Numbered from the stretch's first letter, positions 22,400 to 34,134 are shown. The stretch: DNA of 64,000 nt from Salticus scenicus (GCA_963930645.1 OZ005653.1:110360259-110424258); one strand, 5' to 3'. Numbers and translations are program-made. The notes: generated from the letters alone by a model not told the origin.

Positions 22400-23512
22400 A
22401 ATATCTGGTGTGTCACTCACACTACTTTCTCTTAACCTGAAATTTAATAATATAAATAGAGGTTGGAGATAAAAAGGTAAGATAACGAGTACTGTTGTAA
22501 ACCTATGTTAAAAAATTCAAATTTGGCTTCGGAAGAGTTTTATATGATAATTATTTCTGTGTGAGGTGGGCAACCGCCCCCCCCTCAACTCCCCGTTTCA
22601 ATAATGGACAAAAAACAAGCGATGAATATTTAGCTTAAAACATACATTATTACCATATCTCCATGAGGAATTTATTTCAAATCCCGAACAGCTCTCCTAG
22701 AAATGGTGAAATATTATTAGTAAAGCACATCCACTAATGACAAATAATTAGTGTGTTCTGGCCACCACACGACCTTCTTCTATATTCTTCTATACAAATT
22801 CTCTCAGGAAAAATAATTTATTAAAATCATTATTTTAAAAAAAATATCTTCCATGATAATGCTAAATATCCAAACAAAAATTGAATTTATTCTCAATATT
22901 TCATCAATAAAAATGAAAAAAATATGTAAAAAAAAAAAAAAAAAATCAATAATTTTCTGTTAAATTATTGCAGATCGATGGTTCAACCATTCGTTTTAAA
23001 GGTATTGGCGAGCTCTTTTGAAAGATACCCATCATGAAAATTTATTCCCCTCAAGGGGGGACTTCCCCCCCAGAGGGGTAGGCGAGGCTCCTACATACAC
23101 ATTTTTCCCCAGTTGACTATCTCTATTACAAAAAAATATATTCTCATTTCATTTGGTTTAGTGCAGTCTATAGATGTTAAACTCTACTTACCTGCAATTT
23201 CACACGTAGGCGTAATGTATTTGAATAGTTTTGAGTGTCCCTGTACACGAACCATTTGCTTCATCTCCACGAAAAGTTTAGTGTAGCATCCCTATATGAT
23301 ACGCATTTAGAATACCGAGTTTGGAATTTGTGGTACTATTTGTTCTTGAGATATGCTGATAACAGACACACAGACAGAGACACAGACCATTCGCTAAAAT
23401 CATGATTTTCATATTCAGGGAACCTCAGAACATGTAAATATAACAAAAACTCACGTTCGAAAATTTGACCCTAAAACAATACTTTCTCGACCCTACGGGA
23501 AAGTGAAAGTAA
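22400..23512 (-). mobile_element. Helentron-like non-coding family H2, complete copy (minus)
   Basis: Read on the minus strand from 23,512: imperfect hairpin ACTTTCACTTTCCCGTAGGG..GAGAAAGT; block with AAATTTTCGAACGTGAG and GAATATGAAAATCATG; GTCT-rich tract; GCATATCTCAAGAACAAAT; a monomer with GGTTCGTGTACAGGGACACT shared with family H3; GC hairpins; and the far end GGTTAAGAGAAAGTAGTGTG with AGTGACACACCAG. The start-hairpin arm GAGAAAGT recurs near the far end, the asymmetric inverted repeat typical of Helitron2/Helentron-type elements. It begins exactly at the CTAG|TT end of another element (23,513-23,547), a head-to-tail junction. No protein is encoded. Confidence 0.6.
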
Positions 23513-23547
23513 CTAGCAGGCTACGATCGCTTCGCTGATCACTAAAT
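23513..23547 (-). mobile_element. Helentron-like 3' terminus (minus)
   Basis: Minus strand: AGTGATCAGCGAAGCGATC, then GTAGCCTGCTAGTT. GATC..GCGAAGC..GATC can fold as a small hairpin before the CTAG end. Same family as 2,083-2,116 and 60,780-60,809; upstream AATTCATTTAA is also shared. Confidence 0.55.
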
Positions 23548-23944
23548 TTAAATGAATTTTAAAAACAATTGTATCACAATTTATTTTGCATATCACATTT
23601 TGGGCTTTGTAACATAATTAAAAATTCCTTTTAAGATAAAAAAGTCAAAATAAATATTACAAAATAAATTAAATTAAATATTTATTCCGTTTTGCAATGG
23701 TTTTGCAACACTGCTCTGTGGTCTTTTGTGGATGATTCTCAAGAAATTGAGAACCAAGAATCATTTACAAATTTAATGGATTATATATGAAAAATAAGTA
23801 CGCTACAATTAAAAAATTGCCGCTCTTAGAACTTCAAAACTGATTTTTTTTTTAAGTTATTCATTATATTTAATATTAGACTGCTTTTTATTTAATATTA
23901 GACTGTTTTTTTTTTTTTTTTTTAATTTAATATTAGACTCATAT

Positions 23945-24325
23945 TTTAAGATAAAAGCAATCGAATGATATCGCGTTGTGAAAGTTTTAAACGTAATAAC
24001 TTTGAATCTAGTAACTTGATGTATATAGTGTCCTCACCAAAAATGAACAGTTTTTAGAGCTCTTTTAAAAAGGTGTAACATCTATGCACCATCTTAAAAA
24101 AATCATCAGTTTTTTATTTAAACAATGACTGATCTTCATCAAAAGCAATTGAATGATATCACGTTGTAAAACTTTGCAACTTAATATCGTTAAACTTAAT
24201 TAATTGATGTGTATAGTGTCCGTATAAAAAAATTAGCATTTAGAGCTCTTTTAAAAAAGTCTAACATCTATACAGTATCTTATATAAAATTCCTCCGTTT
24301 TTACTAAAAAAAAAAAAAAAATGGC
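23945..24325 (+). repeat. Two-copy tandem repeat, period ~186 bp
   Basis: AAAAGCAATCGAATGATATC at 23,953 and AAAAGCAATTGAATGATATC at 24,139; both units continue with CGTTGTRAAA, TTGATGTRTATAGTGTCC, TTTAGAGCTCTTTTAAAAA and TCTAACATCTAT. Confidence 0.65.
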
Positions 24326-24512
24326 CAACTTTCATTACTAAAATAGATTAATCTAGACCAGTCAAGTATAGGATTGATCCGCCGGGATGTTTTCGCCGAC
24401 AAAGTCTTTGCTTTATTTACTAAGACACAAAAAATAATTTTATTAATTCCATTACATTGCAACGCTTTTGTTTGTTAAACATCATGTTTACACATTTTTA
24501 AACATGACATTA

Positions 24513-24540
24513 TATATGTATATATATATATATATATATG
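24513..24540. repeat. (TA)n tract left of the Penelope-like element
   Basis: TATATATGTATATATATATA and on to 24,539; it immediately precedes the Penelope-like element, whose right side is also a (TA)n tract (27,776-27,850). Confidence 0.9.
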
Positions 24541-25655
24541 AGGGACTTAATATACAATTTTCAAATACATACACGCAAAACTGACATTTGTTTTCTTGCC
24601 GAGATGCATCACATGAACTTTACATATTTCTCGCACATTTAAATATCCCATTACTCTTGGTCGATTGCTATTCAATTATAATCCAGTGTCAAAGTCTAAC
24701 TTTTCTGCTGATGTATCCTGTAGTTGTGATGATCCTTCCTATGCAAAATATATAGACAGGGTCCATGGACATATTATTACTGGAGATCTTGAATTTTTTA
24801 ATAACAGCAATTTAAAAAAACTTATGTATTATGGCACAAAATTTAGACTTCCATCAAAAACTAATATTTCACAGATTTTACAGCAATTAACTTTTGATAG
24901 TGATTTGTTTATCTATAAAATATCTATTTCATATAATATGCCTGATGAATATTTTAATCAATGGAAATTTTTAGTGATTTCGAAAATTAAAACGGAATTA
25001 ATTAAATTTAAGACACATTTAACTTATTACAGTAAATCCGATCTATTTAAATCTGTGAATGTACTCAAACAAAATTATGTTATTACTTATGTTGATAAAT
25101 CTCCGAATAATTATGCCATAATATGTAAACAATATTATCTTTCTCTTCTTGGTAAAACCATATCTTCGAGTGCTAACTTTCATCCCACCTGCATTCACAC
25201 TAAAATTAATAACAGAAAAATTCATTGCTTTTATAAATTATTAAAGCTTCGATTTAATAATTTCAACTATCCACATATTGTTCTTTTTCGTAAACTTCAT
25301 AAAAATCCTATTAAATTTAGAACTGTTACTATTGGTTGTAATACGTATAGCAATAATGCTAATAAAACCCTCCTTGACATTTTTAACCAAATTTATAACT
25401 TAATTAGTAAATCCAACCATTTCTACTGTCTTAAAAATAGCTAGCAACTCAAAGAAATAGTACAAACTCTGAACAATGTTACTAAAATTATTACTTATGA
25501 TTTTGCTGACTTGGTTAATAATATTAATTTAACCGATCTTCATGAAATCATTTACAACCTTTATGTGCGTTTTAACATTGAACTTTCTCTTCCTAAATAC
25601 TTTTGTGCAACTTCCTTTAAAACCCCTTTAAATTTTATTATTCAAAATAATTATA

Positions 25656-27234
25656 CAGTGCGTTAAGAAATTATAAGACCACAAGCGTGTTGGTGCATTT
25701 CTGAAGAAGAGAGCATAATATGCAAATTTTTAGTTGCGTATTTAAAATTGATAGGAAAACGCATCCTATACTAATTCCAACTTTTAAAATTGAATTAAAT
25801 TTCATTAAAACTTATTCATTTTTCTAAAAATTAAAGACTGTGACTGTTAAGAAATTTTAAGACCACCTGAGAAAATTAGCATATTATACATGACGTCAAG
25901 CTCAATATAAAGCGCATGCGTCAGTATTTTGTAAAAGCATTACCTAAGAAGCAAAGGCTTAGGTTTTGAATGTGTTCTTTACGATTAATTTGACGATGCT
26001 TTGAGGTAAAGAATTATTGGAGTGCGAAGTAAAAAAAAAAAACTTTATTTTATAAAGGTTCTGGTAAATCTGAAAGAGAAATTGCGAGGTTAATGAACCG
26101 TTCTAAAACTGCCATTCATAATGCCATAAGTAGAAAAGATTATTCAAACAAAATAAAATGATCTGGCAGAAAAAATACTTTGACAGCACGTGATAATATA
26201 CAAATTTTTCGACTGTCAACTAAAAAAGGTCTTTCAACTCGTGAAATTTCGAAACGTTTCAGCAAGAAAACTTCACATGTAACAGTCTGGAAGAGTCTTA
26301 AATTAAATATTAATACAAAATTTATGAAATTTAAGAAAAAACCAAAGTTATTGAAATGCCATCGAGAAGAAAGATTAAAATGGGCTAAAAATGTCATGTC
26401 ATGGAATGATGAGTGGAAACAAATTATATTTTCTGATGAAAATAAATATAACCTTGATGGTCCCGATGGTTACAAACACTATTGGCATGACTAGAGGAAG
26501 AAATCAAAAGAATGCTTCAGTCGACAAACGGGTGGAGGATCAGTAATGATTTGGGGAGTTTTCAGTTATGTGGCGTTGTGTTATTTACAGCGGATTACGG
26601 GTCATATGAACTCTACACAATATCAGTCTATGCTATATGATCATATGATACCGTTTGGAACTTTAGTAGGTGGTGCTAACTGGATGTTTCAACAGTACAA
26701 TGCTACTTGTCATACGTCTAAATCCGAACAGGAGTGGTTTAAAAAAGAAAAAAATTAATGTTTTGCCATGCAAAGTCGAAGTTCAGACTTGAACCCAGTG
26801 GAAAACCTATGGGGTATACTATCTCGGAAAGTTTATTCTAATAATAAACAATTTTCATCTGCCAATGAATTGAAAGTAGCCATTGTAAAAGAATGGTACA
26901 ATATTTCTATAACTGAACTTAACCACCTGGTTACTTCAATGAAAAACAGAGTGTTTGAAGTCATCAGGAAAAATGGAGGCCCAATATCATATTAATTTTT
27001 TATACAATTTTGTTTTTTGAAAAGTGGTCTTATATTTTATTAACAGGTTATTTTTAACTTATTTCTAATATATATTTTAATTAAAGATTTATTGCATTGT
27101 ACCAAGTTATTGCAAACTAATTATAAAAAAATATAGAGCAATATGTTATTTTATGTATTTAAATTATGATTAGAATCTTTATTTTTCTTATAATTTACAA
27201 AATTAAAGTGGTCTTAGAATTTTTTAACGGACTG
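25656..27234 (+). mobile_element. Tc3-like (Tc1/mariner) transposon
   Basis: 1,579 bp, inserted at TA with duplicated TA (25,654-25,655 and 27,235-27,236). Terminal inverted repeats start CAGTGCGTTAAGAAATT on the left and CAGTCCGTTAAAAAATT on the right, continuing TAAGACCAC. It carries a degraded DD34E transposase. It sits inside the Penelope-like reverse transcriptase, so it arrived later. Confidence 0.95.
26040..26995 (+). pseudogene. Tc3-like transposase pseudogene (DD34E)
   Basis: One frame covers almost the whole protein. HTH part: GKSEREIARLMNRSKTAIHN; linker SGRKNTLTARD; second HTH region STREISKRFSKKTSHVTVWK. First catalytic Asp: IIFSDENKYNLDGPDG. GGGSVMIWGVFS follows. The second Asp is replaced by Tyr in FQQYNATCHTS. 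The Glu is present in SSDLNPVENLWG, 34 residues after the Tyr site, so the family is DD34E. In-frame stops: TGA 26,159, TAG 26,492, TAA 26,756. A frame change upstream lies in the A-run 26,030-26,042. Cut-and-paste transposition would be impossible without help in trans. Confidence 0.92.
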
Positions 27235-27773
27235 TATTCTACATAACAACACTATTTATATCCAAAAGGTCGGTATCCCACAAGGGGGATGTAGCTCGAG
27301 TTTGTTAGCTGACTTATATCTATACCATTATGAACAAAGTTTCTGTAATGATAATGTCATTATTTATAGATACATTGACTATATTATAATTTTTTATGTT
27401 AATAATTCTACTCCATCTTCATTGAAATTTCAATATCCCTCTCACGTTACTTTAACACATAATTTTATTAACAATAATTGCATTAGTTTTTTAGATTTAA
27501 AACTTAAATTTAATGGTGGTAAAATATCTACTGATCTATATGATAAACGAAAAGATTTTTGTTTTAAAGTAAATTTTTTTACACAGTTTAATTCTTGTCT
27601 CCATTTATCTGTATACAGAAATATCATTCTTAATCACCTATTTCGCATACACAGACTTTGTTCATCTCAGTACAAAAACAAAAATATTAACCATGTAATT
27701 AAAACTGCTACTGATATTGGTTATCCCAAGAGATTTATTTATTCTATTATTTATCAATAAATGTTCATTGTCT

Positions 27774-27775
<2 letters not shown>

Positions 27776-27849
<74 letters not shown>

Positions 27850-27850
27850 A
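27776..27850. repeat. (TA)n tract right of the Penelope-like element
   Basis: About 60 bp of pure AT from 27,777, then GTATATATATAATATAAA. Adjacent to the TAA of the reverse transcriptase (16 bp). Confidence 0.95.
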
Positions 27851-30800
27851 TATAAAAAAACAATAAAATAAAATAAAAAATAATGAAATAATAATAATTA
27901 AAAATGTGGTGGATGGGAGGGCAGATTGTTTGATTAGGGAGGAATGTTGGTGTTGTATGGTGTATTGGTTGGGTGGGATGCTGAATTTAATTAATAAAAA
28001 AATAGGAAGCATTGTCTTATTGCAATTGCAGGTTGCATCCTCTTTTTCTGGTTGATATTATTTAAGTTTCAACTCTTCATACATTTTATTTGTTTAATTA
28101 TTCAAAAAAATTAGATTTCGTCCTGCATAACCAAATTTGGTGTTTTCATTAATTTTAACCAATTCTAATTTAAATATTATAAAATAATAACAATAATAAT
28201 AATAATAAGTTTTAAAATTAAAATAATAATTCACCAATAACATAATCATAATGTCTTTATCATCACTTGTTGGTCTTTTGATATGTTTGCTTAAGAATAC
28301 AAATTAAACTAATGTAAATTGGAAGTGTAATCGCACATTTCTAAATTCACTTTATAGTAACTCATTTTTTTCGCGTAAGATGGCGCTAGCTCACGTTACG
28401 TTGGACGTTTAATCTAAAATGAAAATCGTATTGATTAACATTATACTAAAATTTCCCTCTTAAATATCATCTTTTCAATTGTGCTTTTAGCTTTTAAATT
28501 CTAAGAAAAATAAATATCACTTAATGCTTTCATTTATTTCATTTCAGAAACCAATATCGATTAATCGTTTCTTTACTTCAATTCATTTCTTTACAGTTTG
28601 TCTGTTTTGGCAACCAGTTTATTTCTACTTATTCTGTTTGGAATCGGTTACATATGGACTTATCAATCATACTTATTCCATTTTTCAATTCTGGTTGAGT
28701 TACTGCTGAATCTAATTTCCTTTATATATATATATTATGGAAGATAGAAACTTGTGTTGTATATTGCTTGAAATAGCTATACAACGATCAGAAATCTTGC
28801 ATTTGCTGACAGAGATGCAAGATTCCTGATGAGATCATTTCTGGATTTCAGCATTTAAAACTCTATTTTTCACTTCGTGAATTCTCTTTTCTTTCAACAG
28901 TTTCTTTTGGTTAATTTATTTCTTTCAATTTGTATTATTTGTTGAATGTTTTTACTGGTTTAATGGATTATGCAAATTATCTCATCGTTAGGCTTAAGTG
29001 TTATGTATATTATTTCTCTTCTGCGTAAGTAATTTAATATCTTTTTACTACTCAGTGTTATTTAATTAAATTATCATCGTGACAATAATTTCATACGTAA
29101 TACATCTCATTTCAAATTTCATTGTTGGTATTTTCATCTATCTTTATTTGCTGAGTGTTGCAAAGGTATTAAATTATTCAAATTATATTTACACTTAAAT
29201 TTAATATGTTGCTTATGCGCAAAATTTTTAAATGTATTTTGTTTATTATCTTTTTTATAATGCTTATTATCATTATTCATCAACTTAATTTCAAATTTAT
29301 TACTTATTTTATATATAATTAAATATATACAAATATTGGCCTATTTTGGCAATAACACTTTTTTTTTAAATTACACATGTATATATATATATATTAAATA
29401 ACTATACATATAAACAGAAAAATAACAATAAAACAAAAAAAAAGTTATTAACACAAAAAGCATTGAGAGTATCATAAGACAGAACCCTCTAATGCAGGGT
29501 GGAGAAATATCGGCAAGACGTTTCAAGAGATAATATCAAAAGCTAAAAGTATCTTGTTCCCCTATGCCCCACCAAAAGAAAAAGTCCTTAACAACTGTAG
29601 CACGAAATTACGAACGAAGAATTTTTGAAGTACAAAGGAAAAATATACAAAATTACATAACAATATATTCATATATAAATGTAAAACTTATAAAAGATAG
29701 TGAAAATTATTTACTGAAAACAAAATAATTAAACAAAAATACATGTCAATATATCTAACATGAAAAATATTTACTTAATATTTAACAGTTACGGATAGCA
29801 GTGAAATTATATAAAATATAACTATTCCATCTTGCTCTTTCCGATAAATTGCGTAAAGCAACATCGATACTATCGCAATTATTGCAAATTCTTTTAATTC
29901 TAGCAGTTTGAGAAAATATTTATTTATTTATTTTATTTTATTTTTTCAAAAATTTTTTACTGATACACGATAACCAATTAGTTAAACTTTTAACCTTAGA
30001 ATGTAAATCTAAATTATACTTTTTTTACTAGTGTGCTTTAAAATTAATTCCGTAGGATAAATATCAGCAGAAACCTCTGAGAAATTACGGTAATTAAACG
30101 TTATAACATCAACAATATATATATATATATATATTTAAAAAAAAAAAAAAATACTATTATTTTCTTACAAAAAATATTGAAATATGTTTACAAAGGAACT
30201 AGAGCAAAACTTTTCTATAGAAATTATTTTAATTAATATATATATGTATACTCACTACCGTTATATATCATATTAAAACAATATTTAAATATGATTAATT
30301 TTATATGGATAAATTAACGTGATAAGTTTTGTATGGATAATCTGTATCTCTTTTTAACCGTCTGTCTGTCCACGCTGTAAATTCCTGTAAATAATTTTAA
30401 AATGCATTGATAATAAATTTTGTTATTCAGATTTACTATGGCATGTTCTCTCTCTATTGGAAACTTCTCAATTGGTCTTAAAAGATAGACCCGCTTGATT
30501 ATATCAACTGACAAAACATTTACGTTGCATTATAATCATTTAGAAGAATAAGTTTAAACAATATTTTAATATGTTTACACTACATAAATAAAAGAAAACT
30601 AATTCGTATATTTAATATCCAGAAAACATTTTTTCGTACGTAAAATGAAGTTGAATTAGCATAAAAGGTTTATTTAAAATACAGCTCGGAGTTATTATGA
30701 GATATTAGGGGAAATCGCTCAAATGGAATTTTCACTGATTTTATTATTATAATTATTATTATTATTGTTGTTGTTGTTTTATTTTTTATTACATCATATG

Positions 30801-31068
30801 GTATACATGCAAAATTTAACGCAAGCTATAGGGCTGCATAAAAGTAATATTTCACTTGATTTCTCTTTACATATAAAGATATAAATGTGATATAATCTTT
30901 GTAATGCAGTTATAAAAAGTTACTGCAAAAGCTTTAGTGTAAAAGCTTTAAAAGCTTCTATACTGTTTTGGCATGGAGTTTTCAGACAATATACTACAAA
31001 ATGAATCACCACTCATACGCTACGGAAAAGCAATTTAAATAGTTTATTATTATTATTATTATTTCTTG

Positions 31069-31101
<33 letters not shown>

Positions 31102-31650
31102 GTTTTTTTTTCTAATTACCTAATTATAAAAAATGAATTAAGATACCATTACAGTGCCAAAATAGGATTCATCAATGCAACGACTAAGCATATTGAGAAT
31201 TTTTTTTTTTTTTTTAATCCACGCGGACGGTATTTGGTTCGTCCTTTTCTTTGAGATTTCGTATTATGGCTAATTTTTTTTTTTTTTTTTACCGCATAAC
31301 TTTTCGTTTTGGGGCTAGGAGTATGGAATGTAAATATATAAATGCCACACAATACATGTAAAACAAAATTCCAGTAAAGTCTGTGTTTTAAATTTTACGA
31401 AACCGTATACGAACAACTCATTACAATAAAAAATAAATAAATTAAATATATATATAGATAGATGATATGTTGCCAAAATCGTGTGAAAAATTTACCTGAC
31501 TTTTTTCAAGCCACCGGCATTTTTTTTTTCTTTTTTACACGATTCGTTGTGAAATGTAGCAAATACATATATATATTTTTAAAAATAATTCTATAATAAA
31601 AACAAGCATTTGTCAGATGAAACTATGAAATATGTAATTTAAATTTAAAA
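27851..31650. other. Long spacer without recognisable gene
   Basis: AT-rich. It holds (AAT)n at 28,190-28,207, (TA)n at 29,381-29,395, 30,114-30,133 and 31,071-31,097, (ATT)n at 30,746-30,775, and poly-T at 31,200-31,216 and 31,275-31,290. Small frames (28,524-28,709; 30,314-30,514; 31,066-31,254) have no motif or repeat support. I see nothing functional. Confidence 0.5.
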
Positions 31651-31673
31651 TAATTATTTCAAAAGTAATAAAA

Positions 31674-31953
31674 GTTTAAAAACCCGGATAAACTACTACG
31701 TCAGAAATGCCAAAGAAAAATATCTGAGATGCATACAGCTGTCTCGGTAGCCTTAAGCGTACCGTCTTCAGTGCAAAAAGTTCTTCTTTTTGCACTGAAG
31801 TGCTTCTTTTGCACTGAAAAGTGATCTTTTTGCACTTTTTCAGTTCTTCTTTTGCACTGAAGATGGTACACTTTAAGCTACCGAAACTGCTGTATGCATT
31901 TCAAACATTTTTCTTTGGCGTTTCTGACGTAGTAGCTTATCCGGGTTTTTAAA
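31674..31953. mobile_element. Hairpin MITE with inner TTTTGCACTGAA repeats
   Basis: Inverted repeats of about 100 bp: left GTTTAAAAACCCGGATAAAC and ACGTCAGAAATGCC; right, inverted, GTTTAAAAACCCGGATAAGC and ACGTCAGAAACGCC, both continuing AAAGAAAAAT..GATGCATACAGC. The centre (31,775-31,865) is a string of TTTTGCACTGAA units in both orientations. An outer, weaker inverted match (TTATTTCAAA) reaches 31,651-31,983. No protein. No certain target duplication. Confidence 0.75.
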
Positions 31954-31978
31954 CGCCAAGTCTCCTGTTATTATTTGA

Positions 31979-31983
<5 letters not shown>

Positions 31984-32056
<73 letters not shown>

Positions 32057-32078
32057 AATATATATATATATGTATGAG
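31984..32078. repeat. (TA)n microsatellite
   Basis: Nearly 100 bp of TA with a few interruptions (AATA, ACAT, AAAT). Directly abuts the hairpin MITE. Confidence 0.95.
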
Positions 32079-32742
32079 GTATAGTTATATATATAATTAG
32101 AATTTCATAAAGTTAAAACCCACAAAGACATGGGAAGGGTTTAGTTTAAAAAATAACATAATTTTTAATATAACTATTCACGTATCTATCTATCAACTAT
32201 CTACACACAGGATACACGTATATATATCCCTTCTAAAGTATGAAAATATAGCAAAAAATAAAAATGTTAGATAAAGTAAATTTAACCCATAACCACATTT
32301 TGCATTGAAAATGAAAAAAATAAATATAAATAAATGAAAAAATAAATAAAAAGCATACATATAAAGCCATACCTGTGTTTTTGAACGACTTTTTCGTGCC
32401 ATAAACATAGAATATCTGATCCTTTACCGCCATCATTTAAAATTCAAATGAGCAACGGAAATCTTATTATAGAACTAGGCGGGCGCAACTCGGCTAGTTA
32501 TAAAATAAATGTGATTCAAGGGAACTATTTTACCTTAAAATTCTAAACACTGAATTCAGATTCTGTGCGCTTTTCGTTTTTATACAAAGAGTCGGTTTAC
32601 GTTTTATCTTAATTATAGTATATAGTATTTTAAAGTTGTATTTTCTTATAAATGATGCAATACCAAATTAAAAAAGGTGAAATATATATGTATATGTATA
32701 TTAATATACCGGATATCCAACAAATCTGTCGACACAGGGTGG
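32079..32742. other. Spacer without recognisable gene
   Basis: AT-rich. GGCGGGCGCAACTCGGCTAGTT at 32,478-32,499 looks like another Helitron-type CTAG|T end, but is too short to assign. No gene. Confidence 0.4.
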
Positions 32743-33065
32743 CTAATATTAGAACTATTTAAAATTTCCTGACATTTCCATGACTATCTTTCATCAATTT
32801 CCATGACTTTTCCCTGACTTTATTTCGCACCAAAATTTCACAAAATTAGTGAATAGTTTAGCAATTTACAATAATGAGCTTTCAAATACGGTTTTTTTTT
32901 CACAAAACTTGGTCAGAATTTGCTGACCTTAAATGAAATTCCCTGACTATTCCATGACTTTTCCAGACTCAGTTAAATTCTCTGATTTTTGTATGATTTC
33001 CTGACATTCCCTGAATAGATGATGCCTGAATGATTTCCTGACATTCCCTAATTAAAAGGACCTTA
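32743..33065 (+). repeat. Repeat built from TTCCMTGAC motifs
   Basis: Begins CAGGGTGGCTAATATTAGAAC and contains repeated words: CCTGACATTTCCATGAC, TTTCCATGACTTTTCCCTGA, CCCTGACTATTCCATGACTT, TTCCTGACATTCCCTGA (twice). The word recurs at irregular steps of 10-35 bp. The type is unknown; it looks like part of a dispersed transposon. Confidence 0.45.
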
Positions 33066-33224
33066 CTGGTTTTTATAATATCTTATGCAATAGTTTATCT
33101 TAGGCGTGACATTTCAAATTAGGGAATGATGTGGAGTAGCATTTTATTTTTATAAATTATTTTTGAGTTAACAAAGGAAATTTTAAAGAAGGTACATTAT
33201 TTAAGGAAATTCTTTTAAAGTAGA

Positions 33225-33228
<4 letters not shown>

Positions 33229-33278
<50 letters not shown>
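33229..33278. repeat. (TA)n microsatellite
   Basis: Uninterrupted AT dinucleotides. Confidence 0.95.
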
Positions 33279-33280
<2 letters not shown>

Positions 33281-33710
33281 TAGTGACAAACTGGTTTTAA
33301 AAAAATAATTGGTTAGAATGAAATAATAATAATAATAGTTATATGCAAAATAAATTTTAATTCAGTCTTTATATAAATATACAATAATATATGAACTTCT
33401 AACAATAAAAAAAACATGTGAGATAATACGATAAATTGTAAATCTCTTGCAACATTATTTTCGTGACGAAGTAATTACAGAAAACGTCATCAGATATTAA
33501 AGTAATTTAAAGTAGTGTTCTATACGCCTATATTTATCTCTTGATCTAAATTATAATATAGTTCCAAAATGGTACTATTTTACTATGTTTAATTAAATTT
33601 CAAAAATTCTCTTTAGATTTTTTTTTTCTTTTCAGTAACATAATTGGAATAATTTACTAAGTCGTTGTCTCACTTTTGCATATTCTTTTCAAAATCACAT
33701 CATAATTTTA

Positions 33711-33749
33711 CACCCCTACTCAAAAGATTAGGAAGATTTGCAAGCGATC

Positions 33750-33781
<32 letters not shown>

Positions 33782-34043
33782 CATTTTAAAAACTTATATC
33801 TCCGGGAAAAGTTTTCAAACATTAGGTATTAAAAGAACTGGGTCTTCCTCATGTTTCTTTTTTTTTTTTTCGGCCTCCTATATGCTGTCTTAAACCAAAC
33901 TTCACTAAAAAGCATGAGGAAAACCCAGTTCTTTAAATACCCAACGTTTGAAAACATTTCATCGAGAGATAAGTTTTTGAATTAAAAAAAAAAAAAAAAA
34001 AACTGATCGTTTGCAAATTTTGCAGAACTTTTGAGCAGGAGTG
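33711..34043. mobile_element. Hairpin MITE of Tc1/mariner type
   Basis: Terminal inverted repeats of about 120 bp: left CACCCCTACTCAAAAG..GAAGATTTGCAAGCGATCAG; right, inverted, CACTCCTGCTCAAAAG..AAAATTTGCAAACGATCAG. Each is followed by a poly-T or poly-A run and TATCTCNCGG. The inner arms share AACATTAGGTATTAAAAGAA and TTCCTCATG. TA precedes the left end (33,709-33,710); the right flank is TTA. Non-coding. Confidence 0.75.
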
Positions 34044-34134
34044 TTACTTCCTATTACACTATAAGAATGAGAAAATTAGGCATTCGTGAAATTTTTATAC
34101 ATCGACTTTTCTTTTTTCTTTTAGTTAACTGTTT

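Larger units (their letters stand above)
24644..27760 (+). pseudogene. Reverse transcriptase pseudogene (Penelope-like)
   Basis: The frame is open from about 24,620 (PITLGRLLFNYNP) to 25,440, has one in-frame TAG at 25,441-25,443, is open again to 25,653, and resumes at 27,235 through 27,760 with a TAA. Motif A keeps its Asp (TYDFADL). The GIPQGG motif B is intact. Motif C is RYIDYI: the second catalytic Asp is Tyr, which would abolish polymerisation. The N-terminus is lost or out of frame upstream of about 24,620. Apart from the insertion, one stop and the Tyr change, the gene is strikingly intact. Confidence 0.65.
24541..27776 (+). mobile_element. Penelope-like retroelement, split by a Tc3-like transposon
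   Basis: A reverse-transcriptase gene bracketed by (TA)n tracts. It is interrupted at 25,656-27,234 by a DNA transposon; removing that and one TA restores the reading frame exactly. Protein marks: SCSCDDPS and GHIITGDLEF near the N-terminus, then VLFRKLHKNP, YDFADLVNNI, VGIPQGG, YRYIDYIIIF and LYDKRKDFCF. The HIITGDL opening and LYDKR segment are seen in Penelope-like or closely related reverse transcriptases (family assignment from recall). No GIY-YIG domain follows before the (TA)n at 27,776. Confidence 0.65.

Noticed and set aside
24665..25444. Treating the 259-residue frame as a complete protein
   Set aside because: The frame continues beyond its TAG and across the Tc3-like insertion, and conserved residues exist upstream of the first proposed start; it is a part of a larger reverse transcriptase.
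28524..28709. 61-residue Phe-rich frame as a membrane protein
   Set aside because: Phe, Ser and Tyr content follows from AT-rich sequence; no start context, neighbours or repeat support.
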